64,000 nucleotides of DNA from Lamellibrachia satsuma (lineage: Eukaryota; Annelida; Polychaeta; Sabellida; Siboglinidae): the NCBI GenBank assembly GCA_033239005.1, contig BSQZ01000078.1, forward strand, positions 1,276,042 through 1,340,041, written 5' to 3'. The notes beneath the pieces were generated by a model. The model saw only the letters and a list, made by a program, of their open reading frames with translations. It searched no databases and was not told the origin of the DNA. A program made the position numbers and the translations under genes. Shown piece by piece: positions 53,886 to 64,000 of the stretch (positions within the stretch are counted from its first letter, which is position 1; every line of letters begins with the position of its first letter).

Positions 53886-54998
53886 GGGGGCAGCGTAGAC
53901 GGCAGGTCGCCGTGTTGCTCGATGACAACACAGCAGAATGCCGGGGCAAGCCGTTTGAAGAGCGGTGCATACGTCAAATGGCATTGGCAGAACTTGGCCT
54001 TTCGCCAGAATGCAATCTGCGTCACGTTTCAAACATCCTCCAACGCCATCAGGGGCGCCCTTCCCATGGCCAGCTTCCAGGAAGTTCCAGCTACTTGCAC
54101 AAAATCCCCGACGATGGATGATCCTTGACATTAGTTAGAAGTTCTCCTTTTGGCGATACTGGGTGGACGGACCATCTGACACAAAGTGGACAGTGTCGAG
54201 TTGCGGCTGCCTACCTTTTGCGTGTTCAATAATGGGTTCCAGATGCGTCCATATTGCAAATGGGTCGTGTCGCAAACTGTTTCAGATGGTGCGAAAGGAT
54301 GTTGTCTTTCCTTTCAGGTATAGCACGCCTAAGTGCAAACTAGCCTGCTGGTGTGACGCTCCAAAGATGATGGATTGGATTTCGCAGAAATAGCCACAAA
54401 TATAATTATCCGAGAAGTTGATGTGTATTGTACACCCGGTATCCGATTCCATTGCTCGCTTTCGCAGATTTAGTGTCTGCGTGCTGGTGCCGTATGTTGA
54501 AAACATGCTTTGCGAATGTCTTCAACTCTGAGTTGAACTCGGAAACCAACTGCAGCGCCGTTCCCTGGATCTTCTCTTTCTTTACAACCTTCAGTCGCAC
54601 AGATGTCCCGTCTCTTCCTTGCCTCTCTTCATGACAACTAACCCATGACCACCATCACACTGGTTCGTTCACGTTGTAAACGCCAACGGTTGTCTCCCTG
54701 TCCTGGCAGTTGTTGCAGACACGATACATGCATTCTTTTTTCATAGGATTGCATGCTAGTGCAACAGCCATTGAAGTCACACCTGAGCTCGATAGGAGGT
54801 GCAAATAATGCAATCTATCAGCTTTGAGTTGCACGTTTTCGTGCCTGGAGGCAGAGCACTCTGTCGTTTAGGAATCGTTTTTGTTCTTTCCTCTTTTTTT
54901 TGTGCGCGTCTACTTTTTCCGCGAATGTCAGCCTTCTGTGAAGTAAATGTATTCACAGGCTGTATGCCTAATGATGAATCATAACTAAAACACTCCAA
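53886..54998 (-). pseudogene. transposase-like gene relic with D/N...D...E pattern (X2 copy)
   Basis: The same family as 16048-17707. It is better preserved at the C-terminus, reading ASSWNFLEAGHGKGAPDGVG and CLKRDADCILAKGQVLP (about 53985-54100). Putative acidic positions: Asn codon 54417-54419 (HINFSDNY, where relatives usually have Asp), Asp codon 54174-54176 (VSDGPSTQYRQK) and Glu codon 54075-54077 (EAGHGKG). Spacing is about 81 and 33 residues. The frame is interrupted at least twice (a stop before 54600 and a frame change near 54480). The C-terminal Cys-rich and 84-bp-repeat parts of X1 are missing. Catalytic role is inference. Confidence 0.68.
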
Positions 54999-55288
54999 GG
55001 AAGATATTTAGTCATGCCATTGTTTACCATCCAAAAAAAAACCCAAAATATGTCGACATGCCAAATTAGTTTTATTCTATCCACTGTGAGGAGCCACTTT
55101 TATTTAAATTAACAACATTAAATTGTTCTGTCTATGGTCTTTTATTTTCAAAATATGTTTAGTGACCATATGATCTACATATTTGACCTTTTCATCTCAT
55201 CTGGCGAGTCCAGCGTCAAGCCTACATTCACTATTGTCCCCCAAAATATGTGAAGTATGTTTAGTTAAAACACTGTGGAACGACATAC

Positions 55289-57208
55289 CTGATTGTCATT
55301 GTAGAGAGTAAGAAGTAGGGCGTAGGCGACATATCTAAGCTGGGGCACATAGGGGCGATTACCCCAGATAACTCTGATGTCTGACGTCTCGGCCTCTGAA
55401 ACCCAACCATATTAATATCATCATTTTGGTACACCTTGGAAGCTGTTGATCGACGTTAGACCCAATTAATTTCCACTAGAGGCGCAGTGTACAGATGCTT
55501 TTCTGAAATTTGCGTCTTTTTGCTAATGTTTCACCTACTTCGAGGAAGACATTTTGCTAAAGTTGCAACTACTTCGAGGAGGACATATCTCAGCAGGGTT
55601 CAAGTAAATATTACATATTGACAAAACCTCGAGGATTCACCGAGTGGTGCACAATCATTGGAGAAGCTGGACCTATATGCAACATTATGGCACTGTATGG
55701 GAATTAAATTTTTTAAGAAATATTTATTTTAGACATTCCGTGACTTACCTGCATGTGTTGGGGAGCTCTCTCTCTCTCTCTCTCTCTCTCCCTCCCTCCC
55801 TCCCTCCCTCCCTCCCTCCCTCCCTTCCTCCCTCCCTCCCTCCCTCTCTCTCTCTCTCTCTATCTCTCTCTCTGTGCCTTCTGTCCCAGACGTAGTTGGG
55901 TCATTCAGTGCAGGAAGATCAGGCAGATCCTTCCACTCAGATCTCACATCACCTGAAACAGGCAAACTGTTTATACCTATTTAATAGCTAAATATTCACA
56001 ATGCAATTTAAACACATAGCTTATGGTTAAATCTGTGAATTGTCAATTTATGATGGTGGCGGTTATACTTGTCTTGTCTTGTCATATAAGCATTGTATCT
56101 TTTATAACCAACTTCTTAAAGTTATGTGTTTTGTATATTAATGCTTCTGAAATGACTTTTACATTTTTTTAATGATGCATTTTATGAAACAAAATATTAT
56201 ATACTTAAACTTAATAAGCTGCCTACATATTAGTAAATGTCTGTGAGTGGACAACCTCTAAATATTTTTTTTCTTCATTGGATATATTTCTTTATGGATT
56301 TATATAATTAATCTAGTGGGTATATATATTGCAATACATATCAAATACATTGTTTGTCATACCTGTATCTGCAGAATAAGTTGCCATTCCATCTTCCAGC
56401 ATTTTGCAGATTTTATCTCCTGAAACCAAATGGTGAAGCTTTCGCTGTGTCAGCCTGACAGTCACACACCCACAAACATTTCATTGATTCTGGAGTAATA
56501 GTAAAAATTGTGATAATTTGGTGAATTATACCATTTTACTTGATCTGCAATCCAAGTTTCCAATTTCCAACAACGTAATTAATAACCGTCAGAAACAGTG
56601 TTAAGGTTATGTATGATGATGCATGAAAAACAACAATAGTAATATCATTAAAATCTAGTATTCTAGGTTAAAAAGGAGGACAGAGCGAGATGCTCGTCTA
56701 AGGTCTCACCAAAGTTCTCCAACATCTTGCAATCGTTCCAGGAAGCAAGCGGCAGCGGATATTTCTTCAAGCTGTTGATTGCCTAGAAAGGTCAGAGTTC
56801 AAATATTAGTTGTTTCAAAATGAGGACTGGACTATACTGGAATGTTATTTCCAAAAGTGTAATACCTAAAACAGGCAACATATCTTAAACATACCAGTGT
56901 GTGAAATATAATGATAGCAACTTTGTTTTACTTTTTTTAACTGAGAACTTGAATGAGCAAGATAAATAATTCAGTACCCAGCTATGTGTAATAGGCTCAG
57001 TTACGTCGGCCTACGCTGAGATGGTTTTAGCACTGGGGCTAGGATCATCATTTGTGCTAAGTCTAAACGCAGGGATGGGAGAGTAAGAGAGTTAGACACT
57101 CGCCTTCTAATATGTGTGTGCACTCTTCAAACCTTTGCTCGCAGCGTCCTCCTTCCATTCCGACAACCACTTGACAAAAAGAGGATTGGAGCACGGCCTT
57201 TGTGCCAT
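55289..57208 (-). pseudogene. MUS81: MUS81 endonuclease, N-terminal exons 1-5 (X2 copy)
   Basis: Exons lie at 57104-57208, 56710-56782, 56363-56419, 55749-55952 and 55289-55334, with lengths 105, 73, 57, 204 and 46. All equal X1 except exon 4, which is 150 bp shorter. The same TAG (57107-57109) and the same GC donor end exon 1, so these faults predate the duplication. Differences from X1 by eye: Asp to Glu and Asn to Ser in exon 1, Gly to Trp in exon 2, Ser to Arg, Glu to Ala and Leu to His in exon 4, and Lys to Asn in exon 5. Radical changes in the domain argue against present function. Downstream domains are absent here too. Confidence 0.88.
55768..55873. repeat. CT/CCCT compound microsatellite in MUS81 exon 4
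   Basis: CT units flank about ten CCCT units. It occupies the place of the pure (CT)n in X1. On the minus strand it reads as Arg-Glu with Gly-Gly-Arg insertions and stays open. Confidence 0.96.
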
Positions 57209-57779
57209 TACTTAGTCTTAGGCTTACAAAATCGATGACGTTAGGCTTGTGCCAGTAGGCAGTGTGGCTGGGCCTGGGTCTGCTGACTGAATAGTTGTTT
57301 TGGGTCGTAATATCATACATACAAGTACTGCACATTTGTATAAACATCAGCATGCATCAAAGTAGCATACAAAATAGGTAGCTCCGCCGTGAATGCAGCC
57401 TTCGAAACATACTCCGAGACATTTCGTCTACCCCGCCTTTCTCTGAGCAACAAATGCACATGCGCTGACCGCATCAATCTGACTTTCTCGCCAGGCGGCC
57501 GACTCAATTAAATGTATGTTAAATAATCCACTAGGTGGCACTACATATCGCTGAAAAGACGTAGACGAAGACGACATATACTTCCCATGTGATGTCTGTG
57601 TACGTCTATGAGAAAACTCGGGTCTACATTGTTATTTGCTGTTTATCTAAGTGATTTTGAATACTCTGTTAGCAAAAACTATAAGGGGTTTGACGTGCTG
57701 GCTGGGGAAATTCGAAACAACCTTATTGATTGTATAACAAATTGTATAACATAGCACAAGCATCAGACAATAAAGAGGA

Positions 57780-59056
57780 CTGGACATCCTACAAAAGCTA
57801 ACTCAAAAGAAACAGCTTCGCAAATACTGGTATTTCCAAAACAATATGTTCCAAAACCCTGACAACAAATCCAATAAATCCTTCTGGCACTTCATTAAAT
57901 CAAAGTCCCTAAAAAATGGATCTAAATTTTTACAACAAAGAAAAAGATAACACCTTCAATGAACAGTATCGTTCAGTTTTCACTGACGAAAACACAAGAA
58001 ACATTCCAATCATAAATGAAACAGACCGTCCACCAGTCCGTCATATATCAGTAACTCCAGATGGCGTTCTTAAACTTCTCCAGTCACTTAAAACTAACAA
58101 GGCCACTGGACCAGACCTTATCCTTGCCCGTATATTAAAAGATTTTGCAGTTGAAATTTCTCCAATAATAGCTACTACATTTGAACAGTCATTAGATACA
58201 GGTCTAGTGCCATCAGATTGGAGATTAGCAAACATTTCCCCAATCCACAAGATACGTGACAGATCCACACCATCCAATTATCAACCTGTATCCATCACAT
58301 CCATCTGCAGTAAGTTGATTGAACATATCATATTCAGTCAAGTCATGGAACACTATGACAAACACAATATTCTTACAGATGCCCAACATGGTTTCAGACC
58401 TGGCCATTCATGTGATCTCAATTAATTACCAAAACCCAATACCTTGCAAAATCCCTTGATAACCATGAACAAGTTGATGCAGTGGTCCTCGACTTTTCAA
58501 AAGCATTCAACCGAGTCCCCGCAAACGATTACTTCTAAAACTTCACAATTATAGAGTCCGTGGCACATTACTGAAGTGGATCAATAAATGAATAATATGC
58601 CGATCCCAGCGAGTGGAATTAGACGGGAAGTCACCTCTGCAGTACCCCAGGGAACAGTCCTGAGTCCATTAGTTTTTCTCACATTCATTAATGATCTGCC
58701 AACAGGAATTACATCCAAGTTCCGTCTTTTTGCAGATGATTATCTCAGTTATAGATCTATCTCCAGCACAGCCTATAGCCTAGCACTGCAGGAAGACGTG
58801 GACAGACTTTATAAATGGTCCAATTTGTGGCAAATGAAATTTAACATCGACAAATGCCACACCATGAGAATAACCTTTCGTCGCAATTTGATTAATACCG
58901 ACTACCTTCTAGGAGGAAATAGGCTTTCCGTGGTGTCACAATACCCATATCTAGGCGTGACCATGTCCAAGACCATGTTATGGTAAAATCACATAAACGG
59001 CATCACACAAAATGCTTGCGTCTGATTAGGACAAGCATTTTGTGATGCCGTCTATT
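57780..59056 (+). mobile_element. CR1/jockey-like LINE RT relic (X2 copy)
   Basis: An open stretch at 57916-58425 covers FNEQYRSVFTDEN, NKATGPDLILARILKD, SDWRLANISPIHK and ILTDAQHGFRPGHS. A frameshift at about 58420 leads to VVLDFSKAFNRVPAN with stops. The palm part is open at 58588-58986 with AVPQGTVLSPLVF and FADD. The X1 copy is the same but more interrupted upstream. Confidence 0.88.
58997..59051. repeat. hairpin-forming inverted repeat (X2 copy)
   Basis: Identical by eye to 21781-21835. Confidence 0.85.
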
Positions 59057-59136
59057 GAAATATAATGGAAGCTCTGCTCGATGATAACGTTTCGGCAAAC
59101 GTGATTTCGTCGATCTATGAACTTGTTGGACCGGGA

Positions 59137-60555
59137 AATCAAGATTTAACAAGAAGATTTAACAAGATTTGCCATCCAAGCCAAAAGCATAGATGGCAAG
59201 TGAACAAGGAAGCCATTGGCTTATCGAGAGTCCAACAAAGTTCATCTACGTGTAACCTGCCCTCCTGAGATATGTGTCAACCCTGTTTTTAAACAAATTC
59301 ACGCTGCTAGCAGTTTTACAATCCGTAGAAAATTTGCTCTATTCATTTGTTGTTCTCTGTGAGAATAAGTACTTCCTGATATCCAGTCTTCACTGATCCT
59401 TTACTAATTTTATTTTATGTCCTCTAGTTGTGCAATCTTTCTTGAGTGAGAAAAACATATTTCTATCAATATTTTCATACCCATTTAATAACTTAAAAAC
59501 TTTAATCTGATCTCCTCTTAACCTCCTTGTCTCTAGAGTTGTTAAACCACATTCTTTCAGGCGTTCTTCATAACTAAGGTCTCTAAGTTCTGGAATCATT
59601 TTAGTTGCTCTCCTTTGTATGCATTCAAGCGTATCTATATCCTTCTTACTACATGGTCTCCACGCGTGTATACAGTATTCTAAATGAGGTCTAACTATTG
59701 CTTTATACAAAGGTATAATTAGCTTTTTTTCCTTGTATGTTATATTTCTCCTAATCAACACAAGAATTTGATTACCCTTTGAAGCTGCAACACCACACTG
59801 CTCTGAAACTTTCATATCAGCACTTATAGTAACTCATAAGTCCTTTTCTTTTACAGTAGTACCCAGAATAGTATTTCTCATTTTATAATTTACATCCAAG
59901 TTCCCATGTCATGTATGTAGGTATTTACATTTCCTAAACTTGAACAATATCTGCCATTTCTCAGACCATTTCACTAATCTGTCTAGATAATTTTGCAAAT
60001 GTTGTTTATCACCATCAGTGTTAACCTTTCTAAACACTTTGGTGTCATCCGCAAATTTCAGTACGTTACTTACTCAAAACTGATGTCCAGTTTGAAACTT
60101 CTCCATCTACTATAACACGCTGTCTTCTGTTAGTCAGCCATTGTTCTATCCAGTCAATTATGCCATCCCCGATACCATGGGCTTTTAATTAATTAGTAAT
60201 CTTTGATGTGTCACTTTGTCAAAAGTTTCCGAAAATCTAAGTAGATATTATCTACTGGCGATCCCTCGTCTATCCACTTAGTGATTTCTTCCAAAAAACA
60301 TAACGTATGTGTTAAGCATGACCTCGCTTTTAGGAATCCATGTTGAGATGAATTCAATAATTTATGTGTAACCAGGATGTCCACCATATGGTCTTTAATT
60401 AACCTTTGTAATAATATACAAATCACTGACGTTAAACTCACTGGTCTGTAATTTTCTGATTAATTTATCGAACCTTTTTAAATAATGGTATGATGTTTGT
60501 TTCCTTCCATTCAAAAGGAACAACTCCCTCTTTTAATGACGGACATTTTCAAGGT
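59137..60555 (-). mobile_element. 5'-truncated CR1-like LINE (X2 copy)
   Basis: It has the same content as 21921-23345. Minus-strand pieces lie at 59390-59815 (C-terminus), about 59909-60080 (FADD region, now shifted by a one-base loss near 60076) and 60211-60441. The 3' tail lies at 59137-59172. Confidence 0.9.
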
Positions 60556-60909
60556 TTTAGATGTAAAACTATGTACGTACACTGATTACCAACAATGTGT
60601 TTTGACCGTTGCTTGTACTACCGCCACGTAGCAACCTAGTTGTAGTGATGAAACCTACGTAGAATAGTTGATAACATGTGAATGACATAGTTTGAAGAAA
60701 CCTAGTGTGGGGAAATTATCATGCCACGATACCAACATGTTGTTGTGGTTGTTGTTATTATCTTTCGAGAGTTAAGACAATCTCAGCGTGTACAGGTTAT
60801 GACAAAATCAGATTAAGTGGATGTAATATGAAAGTGAATCAGTCAATCAAATATAATATATTTTTCCAGCATCACCGAATTCACATCATCGAATTAATCG
60901 GTTATGCAT

Positions 60910-60942
60910 GGTCGGTCGGTCGGTCGGTCGGTCGGTCGGTCG

Positions 60943-60985
<43 letters not shown>

Positions 60986-61001
60986 CTGCCTGCCTGCCTG
61001 C
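60910..61001. repeat. (GGTC)n then (GTGC)n tracts (X2 copy)
   Basis: Counterpart of 23693-23806, with fewer units. Confidence 0.96.
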
Positions 61002-62470
61002 GTGAATTTGCGTGCAGTGTTGTGTGTGTGTGGAGTTGTTTATATACATATGAATGTGTAATGTTATTAACATTGATGTCGATAGACACCAACCACTGGT
61101 AATACGAGGATGTATTTCCCTACCCAGCTATATGCCTGGTTATTTTATTAAACGTTGATGGGAATAGCACATTTTAAATAGCGGCAAGTTTGTGAGTTTC
61201 TCAGTGTATCATTTACATTATGGCAGTGATTGTCAGGACGATTGAGAATTTTGTATGGTTAAATTTTCTAATTATCAGACAAAAGGTTAACATGGCTGTA
61301 GTAGATCAGTCCCCAAGAAGACTTGAAATAATTTTGTTAAGCGATGTCTGACTGGAGGTATACCAGCTGGTCTGGAAACCGGGAGGTCAATACTGCCGAG
61401 GAAATAGGGACAGAAATGTGAAAGTACTAAAAGAACTTATTTTTGTTATTTCTGTTTATATATGTTTAGAGATGAATTGATGTTACTAGTCAAGTGAGAC
61501 ACATAGCAGCTCGTCTGCAAATGATAATATATGTATAAAAGGCTACTTCTTGACATCTGAATGTAAACAATTCTCTGAAACACAAATTATTATTAAACTG
61601 AATGCTTCATTTTCCAGTAACAAAGCTATCATGTTTCTATCAAGCATATGTTTCGTTTATAGATCTTTGCTACATACTGTTGATATATCTTGCCAATGCC
61701 TATACCAAGCTACCCCGTGGCGTTTATTTATGTTATATGTTGCCAGATCTCGCCAGTGCCCGTACCACACTGCCTCCTGGCGCTGGTTTCCATCGGACAT
61801 TCATTGTTCGGGGTAGGCGGCGCTGAGGAGATGTCACATGCCAGCAACCGACTGTCGTGCTACGATGTCAAGTCATACCGATGAACATATTTGGCTCCCA
61901 TGTTGGAACCAAAGTTCGACGCAGGTCAGGAGGTATATGCGCGCAATATCGTATAAATCATAACAGCCCACGAATCCACTACTCCTGGTTAATATGCCAT
62001 TTGTAAATTAAATAATTGTAGCACCAACTATTAAAAACTATATTGAGCGCGGCTGTACAGTATTGGATTAGGTATTACATTTCAGAGTTATAGCCAAGTT
62101 GGATGTTGAAATGTACAACTTATTATTATTACGGCAATTTCCAAATCAGTTGTTGCAGCAAACATTTCCTCTGTGAATAATAACACTAGATATGTGTGCA
62201 GCTACATCATTAGACCTACTTTCAACATATAATGCACTGGACGTAAGAAGTGTGTACAAAAATCATTGAAAATCAGTCCCCTTCATAAGCACGATGTAAC
62301 TTTGTCGTATGCCTGACCCACACCTGCTGCTGTACAATCAAACAACAATATCGTATTATGCAGTGCCGGATTAACAATGTTCGGGTCCTGAAAGACGAAG
62401 ATCGAGACGCATGGCACTGACTATGGAAGTAACTTGGCCTTCTGACGTGACTTCAAACGTGCATTCCGTT
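61002..62470. other. X2 spacer without recognised gene
   Basis: It matches 23807-25270 with scattered substitutions. Confidence 0.5.
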
Positions 62471-63217
62471 TTAAAACGTTATCCGCGAACTTGCACAAAT
62501 GAGGTCGGTGCTGGTGTTGGCGATGACGACCTTCGTCAATTTCCTACCCTTCTCGCTCATTACGAGCAGCAGTAGACACAAGGTTTTCCTTTTCATGACC
62601 TCCGACATCTCGTCAATGACGACGTTCGCGACGTACCCAACCTGTTGCCACATCAGCAAGTATGTGTGCCGAGTGGAGTCGTCTGCAAAAATGCTCGTGC
62701 GCAGTCGCAGATGTTCGGGTGTTTCCTGTTTAAGGTTAGTCAACAGATAACAGTACGGAACCGACGTCACGTCTTTACTGGTCTCCATCACGCGACTTGT
62801 ATACATCTTCTTGGCTAGACGAGACACCCCAGTTGCGTCGCGAGCGTTCGTAAACAACACCCTGTATTGCGCGTTCAAACTGATAGTCCGGTTGTCTTTC
62901 CATTTGCGGAAAAAGAACCTTTTTTGCACGAGGTAGACAACAGATGTGTTACAGTGGTGTATCTTTTTGGTGAACAACTTCGTCACTGTGTCATCCGTCT
63001 CTGCCACCAGATCGTCGATGACCACCAAATTCCTCGTTTTCGCATCGAACGAAGCCGGGTCGGGTAACCCTTCTACAATCTCCATGTGCGGGGTAGTCTC
63101 CGTTAGCGTCGCGTACGTTAGTTGCCATTTGCCGTAACACCACATCAGGTTTTTAAGACAACCATTCGATGAGCTAGGTCCCCAAAAGTCCCCCAAAACC
63201 GACGTCAAACGCCCCAT
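62471..63217 (-). pseudogene. A32/FtsK-HerA-type packaging ATPase relic, Polinton/virus-like (X2 copy)
   Basis: It is 248 codons long, as in X1, with Walker B VVIDDLV and the LFTKKIHHCN motif kept, and with the same missing Walker A. I count 11 amino-acid differences from X1 among roughly 15 nucleotide differences, which is close to neutral expectation. The frame is still open, but nothing suggests selection for it. Confidence 0.75.
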
Positions 63218-63302
63218 ATAACTACTGTCATTGCTTACCGTAATGTAATCTCCACATCTATATATCTACACAGGATACTACTGTGTCGATGTCTCGTGAA
63301 CA

Positions 63303-64000
63303 AACCATATGCTGGCTGACCGTGGCATTTATCAAGACGATTTTAAACTTGTCCTCCGTGTTGCGTTAACCGAGCCATTCGTAGTTTGTTACAAAGATTG
63401 ATCTACTCCGGAAGCCCGAAAATGTTCACCTGTCTGAGTTACCATGTTGTTTGTATTACGATGAGTCATCATTTAAATCAATACCTTAGGTTATATATGA
63501 ATTCATAAAAATTATGTTGGATGCTGTGTGACACTGGGACTTGTAATCGGCCACAAATGTAAAGTTTCATCTCTTGGTGTGCAAGTGGCTTGCAGGGTGA
63601 ACAGCTTCCAAAGGAGATATTGTATGGTCAAAAGATGCCCAACAAGAGGCAGCAATGTGGATCGACAAAGGAACAAGATCTAGAGATAAGGGAGCTCTCC
63701 CACGTTGCTCAGCACCGTGCAAAGTGGGGAGGGGGTGGTTTATGTAGGAATGAAAGAGAGTGAGTGAACACAGTGGCGGTGGAAACAAGAAGACAAACAC
63801 TGAAGAACACCAGCAGCAGGAAAGAAATGTTGTGAACACTCCACGCGATTATTTTTTAACAGAACAGTTTATTCGGTTAAGTACAGCTAAGAGGGCTAAA
63901 GCATTGACACGTAACAGTGTGTAGATCTGTGGGCAGCATTAAGTGTTTTCGTGCCGTGAATATTACTACCGCCAATCCAACTATGTTTCACAAAGCCTTA
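63303..64000. repeat. X-type tail repeat (X2 copy, runs off the window)
   Basis: It aligns with 1810-2600, without the 142-bp internal duplication. No gene is recognised. Confidence 0.8.

Larger units (their letters stand above)
50675..64000. repeat. X block, copy 2 (X2), cut by window end
   Basis: It matches X1 in order and content. Larger differences are an expanded 39-bp minisatellite, absence of the 84-bp-repeat segment (X1 about 15760-16590), a shorter microsatellite in MUS81 exon 4, a 46-bp extra segment at about 56044-56090, and a full-length tail (63303 onward). Confidence 0.93.

Noticed and set aside
53455..53970. A 171-codon minus-strand frame with a 13-residue repeat
   Set aside because: It is explained by the 39-bp minisatellite and runs into DNA read in another frame by the transposase-like relic.

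Overview
This window looks like repeat-dominated nuclear DNA from an invertebrate animal. The reasons are very long perfect dinucleotide microsatellites, several CR1/L2-type non-LTR retrotransposon relics, a tRNA-type SINE, a tyrosine-recombinase relic, and a Polinton/virus-like packaging ATPase relic. Gene pieces are split by AG...GT introns. A mollusc or other lophotrochozoan would fit the repeat style, but the phylum is a guess. I see no intact host gene, no operon structure, no rRNA and no CRISPR array.

Large-scale layout: two blocks, called A and X here, recur. A (about 7.4 kb) occurs at 5367-12733 (A1), 26340-34030 (A2) and, rearranged, at 36440-50050 (A3). A3 is split by about 7.5 kb of foreign repeats at about 38227-45693. 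X (about 13 kb) occurs at 12734-26340 (X1) and 50675-64000 (X2, cut by the window end). The order is [X-type tail 1810-2720] - other repeats - A1 - X1 - A2 - SINE/unassigned - A3 - X2. This reads as a degenerate tandem array of an A+X unit of about 21 kb.

X carries the most informative content, in this order: a 20-bp minisatellite; a microsatellite-bearing repeat; a diverged copy of the start of A; a 39-bp minisatellite; a broken minus-strand gene with a D/N...D...E pattern (transposase-like); five minus-strand exons of the N-terminal part of MUS81; a plus-strand RT relic; a 5'-truncated minus-strand CR1; a GGTC/GTGC tract; and a minus-strand A32/FtsK-HerA-type ATPase lacking a usable Walker A motif. 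Everything from the 39-bp minisatellite onward is present in both X1 and X2 at closely similar sequence.

Outside A and X the window holds an L2/CR1-like LINE with a PHD finger and a 2A-like motif (38.4-41.6 kb), an 80-bp satellite (42.7-43.6 kb), a DIRS/Ngaro-type recombinase fragment (about 45.0 kb), a Kunitz-domain exon with an in-frame stop (3134-3324, minus), and an inverted minisatellite pair around GAT-rich sequence (50.05-50.83 kb).

Nothing here needs to work as a pathway: all recognised coding pieces carry stops, frameshifts, truncations or lost motifs. All identifications come from reading motifs by eye. No alignment or database search was run.
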